64,000 nt of DNA from JAIVGV01 sp031425275 (GCA_031425275.1 JANPJA010000091.1:89527-153526); one strand, 5' to 3'. Counted from the first letter of the stretch, positions 34,083-44,264 are shown. Translations and numbers: made by a program. Notes: a model not told the origin generated them from the letters alone.

Positions 34083-34517
34083 CTACGACTTAGCCGTTTG
34101 CCGCGCGGAGCGGGGACGGGCTTTCGGCCCGGCCGCGCACTTTACGCATCTGCAACCCGACGGCCTGATGTGGTCGTCGAAGTACTCCCTGCCGTAATCG
34201 TATGTGATCTCCTCGCCGGCCCTGATAGCCCTCTTCGACCACACCCACACCCGGCGGCCGGAGACAATCGCCTCCGCGTTCGGGCGGCACGAGTGGTTGA
34301 TGTAACGGGCGGTATTGACCCGCGGGCTCCCGTCGATGGCCCACTTCGAGTTGACCCCGAAGAAATACTTCCCGCGCCTCTTCTCCACTTCCTCATTCGG
34401 GACGAGCGGGCCCGTGTACTCGATAATCCGTCTCCCGGCCGGGATCAACTCCAGCGCGAATAACCCCAACCCCGTCGCGGAACGCCTCACGGCGTACTTA
34501 TTTTTTCCGTTGTTCAC
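34083..34517 (-). CDS. SET-domain protein with post-SET cysteines (putative lysine methyltransferase)
   Basis: 144 aa, almost only a SET domain. GLGLFALELIPAGRRIIEYTG is the N-terminal core (20-40, SAM-binding side), RYINHSCRPNAEA is the pseudoknot motif, and GEEITYDYG is the catalytic tail with its Tyr. A C-terminal GCRCVKC provides the cysteines of a post-SET zinc site, as in eukaryotic histone methyltransferases. The substrate in bacteria is unknown; ribosomal or DNA-bound proteins are possible. The start is a GTG without a clear SD. It stands alone, divergent from the lipoprotein gene. Confidence 0.87.
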   Translation of the reverse strand: MNNGKNKYAVRRSATGLGLFALELIPAGRRIIEYTGPLVPNEEVEKRRGKYFFGVNSKWAIDGSPRVNTARYINHSCRPNAEAIVSGRRVWVWSKRAIRAGEEITYDYGREYFDDHIRPSGCRCVKCAAGPKARPRSARQTAKS

Positions 34518-34846
34518 GTCAACAGTTTAACAGCCCCGGGTTCGGCGCGGTGAGCGCGGGAAGTTACTCCCACTTCCGACCGCGTCCGGGAAGGTAGTTT
34601 TGCATCAAGAAGACACCTGCTTATTGATCAAGGTGCGAACCATGCGTCCCTTTCACAACTGGGGCGGAGTGGGGCACTTTCGGGGGCGTGAGGCGATGCT
34701 TCTTTTCACACGCCCGTCTCATTTTCAAACTTCGCGCCCCGGCCCTGCCGCCGCCCTTTTTTTTGTTGACATGCCTTCGCGCCCGCTATATCGTGCCGCC
34801 TCGTTAAGGCGTTAAATACCTGGTTCGGTTTCGCCGCAGGAACAAT
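34518..34846. other. Divergent spacer of 329 bp
   Basis: Between the SET gene and the lipoprotein gene. It holds a T8 tract (34757-34764) directly before the promoter-like sequence at 34766-34792. No gene is supported here. Confidence 0.45.
34766..34792 (+). promoter_or_regulatory. Candidate sigma70-type promoter of the lipoprotein gene
   Basis: TTGACA (34766-34771), a 15-bp spacer and TATATC (34787-34792), just after a T-rich tract and 54 bp before the ATG. The spacer is shorter than the usual 17 bp, which lowers confidence. Confidence 0.4.
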
Positions 34847-35665
34847 ATGAGAAAACATTTTGCCGCACTCGTGTCACTCGCGCTCTCGGCCGCGCTTTTG
34901 TCGGGCTGCAAATCCGCCGGCCCGGAACCGACAACTCAAAACGTCGGCGCGGGCGCGGACACGGCGAAGCAGGCCGCGACGCCCGCGAAGCCCGACGCGG
35001 ATGGCGTTATTGCTTCGGGCACGGGTGTGGAAAAAGAGAAACCCGCCGCGGGCAAAGGCCACGTGCAGGGCAAGGCTTTTTATAACGAACGACCGGCCGC
35101 GGGGGTGGAGGTGAAACTGTGCCAGACGTTCAGCCGGTTCCTGAGCGGGTGCGGCGGCGAGACGTTCACGACCAAGACGGACGACGCGGGCGAGTACCTG
35201 ATCAAAGACGTGCCGCCCGGCATTTACGAGGGCCTGACCGTGAGGGTCTTCGACTCGCCGTACTACGTCTTCGCGACATCGGGCATCGTCCAGTCGGCCA
35301 AATACAAGATCGAAGAGGGCCGGACGTTCTTCGCGCCCGACACGAATTTGTTCAAGCAGGATTTGAAGCTCGTGAGTCCGAAGGCGGGGGCGAAACTCGG
35401 CGCGAATAATATCGAAGTGAAGTGGGACGCCTACCCCGACGCGGCCTATTACAAGTTCAGCGTCTACGCCGACAGCTCGTCGGGGGCCAAGCCCGAGTAC
35501 GACTACATCAACAAGCGCGTCGAAGGGGCGTCTTACGTTCTGGACAAGCCGCTGTCGCCCGGCTCGTACACCTGCAAGGTGGAAGCCTACAACGGCAACG
35601 ACGTTAAGCTCTCTCAGAGTTCGAACGACATCAAGTTCGACGTGACGGGCGGCGCGGCGAAGTAA
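34847..35665 (+). CDS. Lipoprotein with carboxypeptidase-regulatory-like domain
   Basis: 272 aa. Type II signal peptide with lipobox LLSGC, so Cys21 is the lipidated residue. A Thr/Ala/Lys-rich linker (22-70) is followed by a CarboxypepD_reg/SpaA-like beta sandwich at 72-165 (VQGKAFYNERPAAGVEVKLC, TKTDDAGEYLIKDVPPGIYE) and an FN3-like domain at 178-268 (PKAGAKLGANNIEVKWDAYPDAAYYKFSVYAD is its start). Two Cys in the first domain (KLCQTF, SGCGGE) could form a disulfide. AGGAA lies 6 nt before the ATG. Likely anchored in a membrane and facing the periplasm. Specific role unknown. Confidence 0.82.
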   Translation: MRKHFAALVSLALSAALLSGCKSAGPEPTTQNVGAGADTAKQAATPAKPDADGVIASGTGVEKEKPAAGKGHVQGKAFYNERPAAGVEVKLCQTFSRFLSGCGGETFTTKTDDAGEYLIKDVPPGIYEGLTVRVFDSPYYVFATSGIVQSAKYKIEEGRTFFAPDTNLFKQDLKLVSPKAGAKLGANNIEVKWDAYPDAAYYKFSVYADSSSGAKPEYDYINKRVEGASYVLDKPLSPGSYTCKVEAYNGNDVKLSQSSNDIKFDVTGGAAK

Positions 35666-35855
35666 GTCGGCGCGCGCCGCGGCCATCGCAGTCTCTCCCC
35701 GCCCGTCAGTATTTTATCCTCCCCGCCGGATTCAGACCCGACCTCGTCGGGTAACAATCCCTGCTCCCGCGCGCCTCCCGCCGTGATACATTATCGTCAG
35801 CTCTCCCGCCCCCCGCGCGAGATCATTAATAAACCGGAAGGCGGATTGGAGATCG

Positions 35856-37295
35856 ATGGCGACCGACCTGAAAGGCAGCCGCACGAAGCACGGGAGCGCG
35901 CGCCCGTGGCACCGGCGCAGGCGAAAACTTATGCGCCCGCGCCGCGCGCGGGGGGTGCCGGGGTGGTGGGCGCGGCTGCGCTACCTCGTCTGGGCGTGGT
36001 GGGTCGGGGCGGCGGCCGCCGCCGCCGCCGTCTTCTTCGACCGCTCCAACACCGGCCTCGGTCTCGCCGCGTGGGGCGTGGTCGCCTACCTCTTCGCGCC
36101 GCGCGAGCGTTCCCCCACCTACGGTCTCGAACACGACTTCGGCATCGAGTCGGACGAGTTCCTCTCGACCATCGCCGGCGCGACCGGCACGCACTTCCTG
36201 CCGGGCAACTCGCTCGACATCTACAACAACGGCGACGAGTTCTACCCGGCCATGATCGACGCCGTCAACCGGGCCCAAGTCTCGATCACCATCGAGGCCT
36301 ACATCTACTGGGCCGGCCGGATCGGCCTCCTCTTCGCGCAGGCGCTCGCCGCGAAGGCCCGCGAGGGCGTGTACGTTAAAATCCTGCTCGACTACGTCGG
36401 CTCCTCGTCCGTCGGCGACGAAGTCCTCGAAGTGCTCGAACAAGCGGGGTGCGAGGTGCGCTGGTACAACCCGGTGCGCTGGTACAACCTCGGGATGGTC
36501 AACAACCGCACGCACCGCAAGTCGCTCATCATCGACGGCGTGACGGCCTTCACCGGCGGGGCCGGCATCGCCGACCACTGGATGGGCAACGCCGAAAACC
36601 CCGAACACTGGCGCGACATCAACGTGCGCCTCCGCGGGCCGGTCGTCCAGACCTTGCAGACGGGTTTCGCGCGCAACTGGCTCCAGACGACGAGCGAGCT
36701 GATCTCCGGGTCGAACTTCTACCCGCCGTGCGAGAAATCCGGCGACCTCAGTATCCAGTCCATCCTCAGTTCGCCCGAGACCGGCTCGTCCACCGTGCGG
36801 ATCATGTACTACCTCTCCATCGCCTGCGCGCGGAAGTCGATCCTGATCGCCAACCCCTACTTCGTCCCCGACAACGTCGCCATCGAGACTTTGATCGAGG
36901 CCAAGCGGCGCGGCGCGGACGTGAAGATCATGCTCACAGGCAAGCACAACGACGTGGCGATCACGCGCTACAACGGCATCCGCCTCTACGGCCGGCTGCT
37001 CGAAGCGGGCGTCGAGATTTACGAGTACAACCGCACGATGCTCCACCACAAGTTCATGGTCTGCGACGGCATCTGGTCAACCATCGGCACGACGAACTTC
37101 GACAACCGGGCCTTCGCCCTAAACGAAGAGAACAACGTCTGCCTCTACGATCGCAACGTCGCGGCCGAGTTCGAGCGCATCTTCGCCGCCGACCTCCCGG
37201 CCTGCGACCGCGTCACCCTCGAAGCGTGGCGCGGCCGTCCCCTCTGGCAGAAAATCTTCGAGTCGGCCGTCTCGATTCTCAAAGATCAGGTGTGA
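35856..37295 (+). CDS. Cardiolipin synthase-like phospholipase D family protein
   Basis: 479 aa. A basic N-terminus (1-40) precedes a hydrophobic stretch at about 45-80 (LVWAWWVGAAAAAAAVFF, GLAAWGVVAYLFA). Two PLD motifs follow: HRKSLIIDG near 222 and HHKFMVCDG near 397, each with downstream Gly-Gly or Gly-Thr-Thr-Asn. It should condense two phosphatidylglycerols to cardiolipin at the inner membrane. The start at 35856 has GGAG 9 nt upstream. The spacing of the two motifs and the length fit ClsA-type enzymes, though the N-terminus is longer and more charged than usual. It ends in a heptamer arm and hairpin. Confidence 0.88.
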   Translation: MATDLKGSRTKHGSARPWHRRRRKLMRPRRARGVPGWWARLRYLVWAWWVGAAAAAAAVFFDRSNTGLGLAAWGVVAYLFAPRERSPTYGLEHDFGIESDEFLSTIAGATGTHFLPGNSLDIYNNGDEFYPAMIDAVNRAQVSITIEAYIYWAGRIGLLFAQALAAKAREGVYVKILLDYVGSSSVGDEVLEVLEQAGCEVRWYNPVRWYNLGMVNNRTHRKSLIIDGVTAFTGGAGIADHWMGNAENPEHWRDINVRLRGPVVQTLQTGFARNWLQTTSELISGSNFYPPCEKSGDLSIQSILSSPETGSSTVRIMYYLSIACARKSILIANPYFVPDNVAIETLIEAKRRGADVKIMLTGKHNDVAITRYNGIRLYGRLLEAGVEIYEYNRTMLHHKFMVCDGIWSTIGTTNFDNRAFALNEENNVCLYDRNVAAEFERIFAADLPACDRVTLEAWRGRPLWQKIFESAVSILKDQV

Positions 37296-37302
37296 GAGTG
37301 AG

Positions 37303-37333
37303 CGGTTAGCGATTAGCTGTTAGCTGTTAGCTA
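37303..37333. repeat. Single heptamer arm (family C, TTAGCTG)
   Basis: Heptamers TTAGCGA, TTAGCTG, TTAGCTG, TTAGCTA directly before the hairpin at 37340. The same four units in the same order form the reverse complement of the right arm at 48887-48916. No second arm is present here. Confidence 0.8.
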
Positions 37334-37339
37334 AAAGTG

Positions 37340-37378
37340 AAGGCGGGAGGCAGTCGCGACTGGACTGCCTCCCGCCTT
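37340..37378. terminator. Bidirectional hairpin between convergent genes
   Basis: AAGGCGGGAGGCAGTC and GACTGCCTCCCGCCTT are a perfect 16-bp inverted repeat with a 7-nt loop. It lies 45 bp past the cardiolipin synthase stop, facing the convergent PQQ-propeller gene. No T-run follows. Confidence 0.7.
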
Positions 37379-37507
37379 CCGTTGTTCGGCCCGCCGCGAC
37401 CCATCCGGCTAAGGCCCGACGCCGGGCATCACCCGCCGCGCACACATTCTCCGACGCCTCAAACACGTTGCGTCCCCGCCGGATCACTTCGGAGGAGGTG
37501 TTCCCCT

Positions 37508-38977
<1,470 letters not shown>

Positions 38978-39125
38978 CTTCCCCTAAATTTTTAGACCGC
39001 CGAGGTGGTTATCCTGTCAGTTTAAGCGAGTCGCACGCCCGGAGTAACCGGGTGCGCATTCAACTCAGTTAAAGCCAAGTCTCGCGCTGGAAAGCTGCGC
39101 TATTCGCAGTCGGGTGCATGCCGTG

Positions 39126-39638
39126 TTATGCCGCCCGTTCGTTGGGCGAGACGGCTTCGGCAGACCACACGCGCAAAGCAACTACGGAGCAAGCAAACCC
39201 GAAAAGCTCAACTAGCAAGCGGATTCTATTCCCCAACTTCCACCGCTCAACTCCTGCCACGATCTCTGACGCGGATAAATCTCCCGCCACGCTGTGTCTA
39301 AACATGCCACCAACGAGCGGCACTAGATAGAACACTAAAGAGACGAATAGGGCGATTGCTATTACCGCCGAAAGTGCGAGCCACTTTCTTGAACGGCTCG
39401 CAGACTTCCAAGCCGCAAGAGCCGCGCCGACTGCCAGAACTACGAATAAGGGATTAAAAAGCGGAAAGAACGGAGCACCACCTTTGCTCGGCAACTCAGC
39501 GTAAACCTTCAAGGATTCAGGCGGCCAGGCGCTCCAAATTGGAACCACCATTAATTCGTTGAAAACTTGCCCGCCACACCAGATGCCCCACACAATCACC
39601 GACGCAATCAAAAGCCCTGAAGCAAGTTTGTATCTCAT
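39126..39638 (-). CDS. Four-helix membrane protein (DUF1772-like) in a cassette-like setting
   Basis: 170 aa with four hydrophobic segments (LLIASVIVWGIWCGGQVFN, PLFVVLAVGAALAAW, LALSAVIAIALFVSLVFYL, LLVELFGFACSVVAL), the layout of DUF1772/anthrone oxygenase-like proteins. The ATG at 39638 has GGAG 6 nt upstream. Base composition is near 50% G+C, far below its neighbours, and rare codons are common. The stop codon lies within GCGGCATAACA, and an inverted GTTATGCC stands upstream of the start, which resembles the boundary of an integron-type gene cassette. Function unknown; recent acquisition inferred. Confidence 0.65.
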   Translation of the reverse strand: MRYKLASGLLIASVIVWGIWCGGQVFNELMVVPIWSAWPPESLKVYAELPSKGGAPFFPLFNPLFVVLAVGAALAAWKSASRSRKWLALSAVIAIALFVSLVFYLVPLVGGMFRHSVAGDLSASEIVAGVERWKLGNRIRLLVELFGFACSVVALRVWSAEAVSPNERAA

Positions 39639-39722
39639 CTTAACTCCATCAGACAAGCAGATTCATTTCCGATCACTAACGAAGCGGCATAACAACTGTC
39701 CGCTATTAGCTGACCCACAGTT

Positions 39723-41390
39723 CTACGTCACCACCGTCGGCTCCTCCACGCCGAAGCGTTCGCGGAGGCGGAGGAAGTCGCGGACGCCGCGCGTGAGCGG
39801 GGCGAGGACTTCGTCAACGTCCGCGTCGCCGCCGCCGTCGGCGCGGAAGCGTTCGAGGTAGAGGCGGAGCGTCGCGCCTTCGGTGCCCGTGCCGGATAGT
39901 CGCACGACGACGCGCGAGCCGTCGGCGAGGAATATCCGCACGCCCTGCTTCGCCGTCGTGCCGGCGTCAACTGGGTCCGTGTAGCCGAAGTCGTCGGCTC
40001 GCTCGACGGTGCCCCCGGCGAATGATTGACCGGCGAGCGTCGGCAGGCGGTCGCGCAGTTCGGCGAGCATCCCGGCGGCCGCGCCCGCGTCGAGGGCTTC
40101 GTAGTCGTGGCGCTGGTAGTAGCTGCGGCCGAAGCGTCGCCAGTGGGCGCGGACGATCTCTTCGACCGATCGGCGGCGGGCGGCGAGGATCGAGAGCCAC
40201 GCGAGCACGGCCCACAGCCCGTCCTTCTCGCGGACGTGGCTCGACCCCGTCCCGAAACTCTCCTCGCCGCACAGCGTGATGAGGCCGGCGTCGAGCAGGT
40301 TGCCGAAGAACTTCCAACCCGTCGGCGTCTCGTAACAAGGGATGCCGAGCGCTTCCGCGACGCGATCGACGGACGTACTTGTCGGCATCGAGCGCGCGAC
40401 CCCGGCGAGGCCGTCGCGGTAGCCGGGGATGCAGTCGCTGGCGTGCTCGGCCAGCACGGCGAGCGAATCGCCGGGCGAGACGAAGAAGCCGCGGCCGAGG
40501 ATTAAATTGCGGTCGCCGTCGCCGTCGCAGGCCGCGCCGAGATCGGGCGCGTCGGGGCCGTTCATCGCCGCGACGAGTTCGGCCGCGTGCGCGAGGTTCG
40601 GGTCGGGGTGATGGCCGCCGAAGTCTTCGAGCGGCTCGCCGTTGATGACGGTGCCGGCGGGCGCGCCGAGACGCGCTTCGAGGATGTGGCGCGCGTAAGG
40701 GCCGGTGACGGCGCTCATCGCATCGAAGGTCACGCGGAAGCCGGATGCGAACAGGGCGCGCAAAACGTCGAAGTCGAACAGCTCTTCCATCACGGCCGTG
40801 TAGTCGGCGAGCGGATCGATGACGGTGACTTCCGTTCCGCCGACGCGCGTCGTGCCCTCGCGTTCGAGATCGATACCGGCGTGCTCGACCGTGAGGTATT
40901 CCGTGAGCGAAAGCGTCTCCTGGTAGATGCGCTCGGTGACGGCTTCGGGCGCGGGGCCGCCGTTGCGGATGTTGTACTTGATGCCGAAGTCGGCATCCAC
41001 GCCGCCGGGGTTGTGGCTGGCGGAGAGGACGAGTCCGCCGGAAGCGGCGCGGCGGCGGATGACGGCGGAGACGGCCGGGGTGGAGAGCAGCGCGCCGCGG
41101 CCGACGAGCACGCGGCCGAACCCGTTGGCCGCCGCCATGCGCAAGATGATCTGCGCGGCCTCGCAGTTGTAATAGCGGCCGTCGCCGCCGACGACGAGGG
41201 TGGCCTCCCGGAAGTCGCCGCCCGCGGCATCGGCGCGCACGGCGTTGAAGACCGACTGGACGAAGTTTTCCAAATAGCCCGGCCGCATGAAGACGCGCGT
41301 TTTTTTGCGCAGCCCCGACGTGCCCGGCCGCTGATCCTGAAACGGCGTCGTCTCGACGCGCCGCACGTCCCGTCCGCCAGTAGCACTCAT
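39723..41390 (-). CDS. pgm: Phosphoglucomutase (alpha-D-glucose phosphate-specific)
   Basis: Interconverts glucose 1-phosphate and glucose 6-phosphate, linking glycogen to central metabolism. 555 aa. FGTSGLR-like PGTSGLRKK at 22-30, phosphoserine Ser125 in SASHNPGG, the metal-binding CDGDGDRNL near 293, the sugar-binding ETPTGWKFFGNL and CGEESFGTGSSH, and the phosphate-binding RLSGTGTEGATLR at the C-terminus. These motifs fit the eukaryote-like PGM family (SASHNPGG, CDGDGDRN) rather than ManB/GlmM types. The ATG at 41390 lacks a strong SD. It fits the glycogen/trehalose genes of the window, though it is 16 kb away. Confidence 0.94.
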   Translation of the reverse strand: MSATGGRDVRRVETTPFQDQRPGTSGLRKKTRVFMRPGYLENFVQSVFNAVRADAAGGDFREATLVVGGDGRYYNCEAAQIILRMAAANGFGRVLVGRGALLSTPAVSAVIRRRAASGGLVLSASHNPGGVDADFGIKYNIRNGGPAPEAVTERIYQETLSLTEYLTVEHAGIDLEREGTTRVGGTEVTVIDPLADYTAVMEELFDFDVLRALFASGFRVTFDAMSAVTGPYARHILEARLGAPAGTVINGEPLEDFGGHHPDPNLAHAAELVAAMNGPDAPDLGAACDGDGDRNLILGRGFFVSPGDSLAVLAEHASDCIPGYRDGLAGVARSMPTSTSVDRVAEALGIPCYETPTGWKFFGNLLDAGLITLCGEESFGTGSSHVREKDGLWAVLAWLSILAARRRSVEEIVRAHWRRFGRSYYQRHDYEALDAGAAAGMLAELRDRLPTLAGQSFAGGTVERADDFGYTDPVDAGTTAKQGVRIFLADGSRVVVRLSGTGTEGATLRLYLERFRADGGGDADVDEVLAPLTRGVRDFLRLRERFGVEEPTVVT

Positions 41391-41451
41391 ACGAGTCCAA
41401 CCCCAAGTCGAAGTCTATGAAAACGTCGAAGCCAGGAACAGGCCATAATAT

Positions 41452-42348
41452 CTAGGCGTCCGAGGTGCCTGTTTCTTCTTCCGGCTCAATAGCATTTTCT
41501 TCGGTCGCCTCTGCCGGGCTTGCCCCTACCGTCCCTCCCGCTGTATCCCGCTTCGAGACGTAATCAATGAGCTTAATCCAATCTATCTGTCCTGCTGCCG
41601 TGAAGTCTCTTATAAACTCCGCGGTCATTTCGTTGACCTTCGCGTTATAGGCTTTCTTAAAGACCTCGCCCTTCTGCTTCGCCTTCTCGTCTATCGGTTT
41701 AATGATTTCTCTGTAAAGCTCATCGTCGCCTGAAATGAAATTCCAGAAGTCTTGTCCCGCGTATTTGTAATAAACCTTGTCAACTTCTTCGTCTGTGTAG
41801 CCTGTGCCTTTACCCTTGAGCTTATTTTTGTTCTTTAACGGGTTACGGTCTGTGCCGTAGATGCAGCCGTTGACGGCTACAATTTCTTTCGTGACGCCTC
41901 TCGCCCGTAACGCTTCCCTCGCCGCCTTGAAATTATTTTTCATGGCGGCAATTTGGTCGGCGTTTCCCCAACTCGTGCCGGATTTTATGCCGACGATGTA
42001 ATATTTACCGTCTCGCTCGAACTCTAAATCCAAGCTAGCCAACCCCGACTTAAAGCCGCCGTAGAGCCTATTAGAGATGAAGATTGCGAATCCCTCCAGC
42101 AGATTGCCGAACTTGGATTCTTCCTGAGAAGAAAGGAAGGCGTCAACAATGCCTTTCACCAAATCTTGAGCAAGCTCGACGTTCTTAGCTTTGAAAAGGT
42201 AAGGGTTTTTTCTCTTGAGCACGTCGCCCAGCCTGAGCGACTTAAGACCCTTTAGCCGCTCATCATAAAACGGGGCTATGACGTGCTCCGCGAGATAATC
42301 ATAGTAAGGTTGGTACGGTGAGGGTAATTCCTGTGCGGCTTCGCTCAT
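41452..42348 (-). CDS. Type II restriction endonuclease (PmeII-like)
   Basis: 298 aa, partner of the overlapping DNA methyltransferase. FGNLLEGFAIFISNRLYGG and SLDLEFERDGKYYIVGIKSG-type sequence near residue 120-140 suggest a PD-(D/E)xK nuclease core with the Lys in VGIKSG, followed by WGNADQI. The resemblance to PmeII-family endonucleases is from memory of the GIKSG-x-WGN signature and should be tested. The start ATG overlaps the methyltransferase stop in ATGA, which indicates translational coupling. G+C content is near 50%, well below the neighbours. The acidic tail (EATEENAIEPEEE) is probably disordered. Confidence 0.78.
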   Translation of the reverse strand: MSEAAQELPSPYQPYYDYLAEHVIAPFYDERLKGLKSLRLGDVLKRKNPYLFKAKNVELAQDLVKGIVDAFLSSQEESKFGNLLEGFAIFISNRLYGGFKSGLASLDLEFERDGKYYIVGIKSGTSWGNADQIAAMKNNFKAAREALRARGVTKEIVAVNGCIYGTDRNPLKNKNKLKGKGTGYTDEEVDKVYYKYAGQDFWNFISGDDELYREIIKPIDEKAKQKGEVFKKAYNAKVNEMTAEFIRDFTAAGQIDWIKLIDYVSKRDTAGGTVGASPAEATEENAIEPEEETGTSDA

Positions 42349-43223
42349 ATTAGTCTCGGCTGAATAGGAAACCTCTTAGCCTCTGAGATATTCGACAAGG
42401 CTTGTTGGAAATAATCTTCCTTAAGCTCGATGCCGATGTAATTTCTATGCAGCTCATGTGCTACGACACAGGTAGTGCCGGAGCCGGCGAAAGGGTCTAA
42501 GACTATATCGCTCTCTTTCGTGAACAGCTTGATGAACCACGCCGGTAAGTCTTTCGGGAAAGCCGCGCTGTGGTTTTTATTCCCGCATTCCGTAGCCAGA
42601 TGCAGGACGTTACTCGGATAGGCCATATCTCGACCTACCCAATTCGAGATGTTCTTACCAAAGCCGCTACCCACCTTCGAGTTATCCCTCGTCTTGTCGG
42701 TCTCGCTCAGTTTTTTAAGCCGCGACTTGGCCCACTCGCCCGTTGGCACCATCACGGCGTCTTGGTACATGTTGAATTTCTTTTGCTTAGTGAAGTGTAA
42801 GCACCGCTCCCAAGCATCGCGAAATCTATTAGGCCATTTTCCGGGAGCACAATTCTTCTTGTGCCACATGTACTCTTCCGTCCAGAGCCAGCCCTGCTTT
42901 TTGAGCGCCAAGATGAGCTCAATAACGTAGGTATGACGCTCACCCTCGACGGCCTTTTCTTTAATGTTCAAGACGAAAGAGCCGTCATCTTTTAAGACCC
43001 GTTTAAGCTGCTCGCCAATCGGCAAGAACCATTCGACGTACTTATCGGGATGGATGCCGCCGTAAGTGTTTTTGCGACTATCCGCGTAGGGTGGTGAGGT
43101 GACGATCAGGTTAACGAGGGTCGAGGGGGCGTCTCGTAACACATCCAAGCAGTCGCCCTGAATGATGCTGTTAGACCAAGAATCGGGATCAGTCGAATCC
43201 TGTTCTGTTAGTGCCTGGCTCAC
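42345..43223 (-). CDS. DNA methyltransferase, class beta (N4-cytosine or N6-adenine)
   Basis: 292 aa. TSPPYADSR (42-50) is catalytic motif IV and LDPFAGSGTT near 242 is the SAM-binding motif I. The IV-before-I order makes it a class beta enzyme. TSPPY favours N4-cytosine methylation, but N6-adenine cannot be excluded. It protects host DNA against the coupled endonuclease. The GTG start at 43223 has AAGGAAA 7 nt upstream. Low G+C and AT-rich codons show recent transfer of the pair, inserted between pgm and msrA. No controller (C) gene or integrase is seen. Confidence 0.9.
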   Translation of the reverse strand: MSQALTEQDSTDPDSWSNSIIQGDCLDVLRDAPSTLVNLIVTSPPYADSRKNTYGGIHPDKYVEWFLPIGEQLKRVLKDDGSFVLNIKEKAVEGERHTYVIELILALKKQGWLWTEEYMWHKKNCAPGKWPNRFRDAWERCLHFTKQKKFNMYQDAVMVPTGEWAKSRLKKLSETDKTRDNSKVGSGFGKNISNWVGRDMAYPSNVLHLATECGNKNHSAAFPKDLPAWFIKLFTKESDIVLDPFAGSGTTCVVAHELHRNYIGIELKEDYFQQALSNISEAKRFPIQPRLI

Positions 43224-43496
43224 TTGGTTTCCTTATTCGACCTTCGACCAGTTTGAGATTCTGTTTCGTTGACAAGATACACCGGCCCGGATTGTTGGGC
43301 GAGGAATTTTTATTTCATCTTAGGGTTTGCCTGTGAAATCCCTCTGATCAAGGTCGCGGAAAGGCCGCAAAAACCCGAACTGAAACATCTCTGCCGTAAT
43401 TTGAAGTCAACTCATTCTCTCACCAAACCGCGATGCCCCCAAACCGCGCCCGCCCGCGCTTTCGCCGCGCGCCCCGCGCGGGCTACAATCCGGGTT

Positions 43497-44045
43497 ATGA
43501 GTAACGAACAAGGGAAAGAATTGGCGACGCTTGCGGGCGGGTGCTTCTGGTGTCTGGAAGCGGTGTTTGACGAGCTGCGCGGCGTCGAGCGCGTCGAGTC
43601 GGGCTATGCGGGCGGGCACGACCCGAACCCGACCTACCAACAAGTCTGCATGGGCACGACGGGGCACGCCGAAGTCGTGCAAATCACTTTCGACCCGGCG
43701 GTCGTGGGCTACCGCGATCTGCTCGGCGTCTTCTTCTCGACGCACGACCCGACCACGCCGAACCGTCAGGGCGCGGACGTGGGCACGCAGTACCGCTCCG
43801 CGATCTTCTACCACTCGCCCGAACAACAAGCGACGGCCGAGTCGTTCATCAAAGAACTCGACGCCGATAAAATCTGGCCCGCGCCCGTCGTCACGGAAGT
43901 CTCGGCCCTCACCGAGTTCCACCCGGCCGAGGACTACCACCGCGACTATTACCAACGCAACCCCGGCCAAGGCTACTGCCGCGCCATCATCGAGCCGAAG
44001 GTCGCGAAGTTTCGCAAGCAGTATCTCGACCGGCTGAAGCGTTAA
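43497..44045 (+). CDS. msrA: Peptide-methionine (S)-S-oxide reductase
   Basis: 182 aa from the ATG at 43497; the open frame further upstream is low-bias and not coding. The nucleophile Cys16 lies in GGCFWCLEAVF, followed by GVERVESGYAGG, GHAEVVQITFDP, FFSTHDPTTPNRQGADVGTQYRSAIFY, broken here into its recognisable parts, and a resolving Cys in GYCRAII. It repairs oxidised methionine in the cytoplasm using thioredoxin. There is no SD; a TACAAT (43484-43489) ends only 7 nt before the ATG, which would fit a leaderless transcript. Monocistronic. Confidence 0.95.
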   Translation: MSNEQGKELATLAGGCFWCLEAVFDELRGVERVESGYAGGHDPNPTYQQVCMGTTGHAEVVQITFDPAVVGYRDLLGVFFSTHDPTTPNRQGADVGTQYRSAIFYHSPEQQATAESFIKELDADKIWPAPVVTEVSALTEFHPAEDYHRDYYQRNPGQGYCRAIIEPKVAKFRKQYLDRLKR

Positions 44046-44113
44046 AGACTCGAAGCGAAAGGGGCGCGAGGGGCCGCCGCCCCGGCACGCGCGGCCCCGT
44101 TACGGCGGGCGAT

Positions 44114-44184
44114 AAACCGTTTTCAGTTTTCAATTCTCAGGCGGTAATCTTTCCCTCCTTGAAAAATGAAAATTGAAAACAGTT
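44114..44184. repeat. Heptamer palindrome (family G, GTTTTCA)
   Basis: Left arm GTTTTCA, GTTTTCA, ATTCTCA (44119-44139). The reverse complement of the right arm reads GTTTTCA, ATTTTCA, TTTTTCA. The core is about 20 bp. It is an A/T-rich island between msrA and the sigma factor gene in G+C-rich DNA. Confidence 0.82.
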
Positions 44185-44264
44185 ATATTTGATAAGCCCC
44201 CGCCGGTTGTTTATACTTGCGCCCGCGCACAACTCCCGGCGACCAAGGCGGTAGTAGTTTCCCC

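Noticed and set aside
34600..34815. 71-codon plus-strand frame before the lipoprotein gene
   Set aside because: Runs through the T-tract and promoter-like region, with no SD and no neighbour-like codon use.
39058..39131. A complete 74-bp attC site (GCATAAC to GTTGAAT)
   Set aside because: The outer boxes fit, but the two halves are not complementary enough to form the attC hairpin, so only a cassette-like boundary is reported.
43269..43496. N-terminal extension of msrA
   Set aside because: The conserved MsrA domain starts right after the ATG at 43497, and the upstream part has different composition and a likely -10 element.
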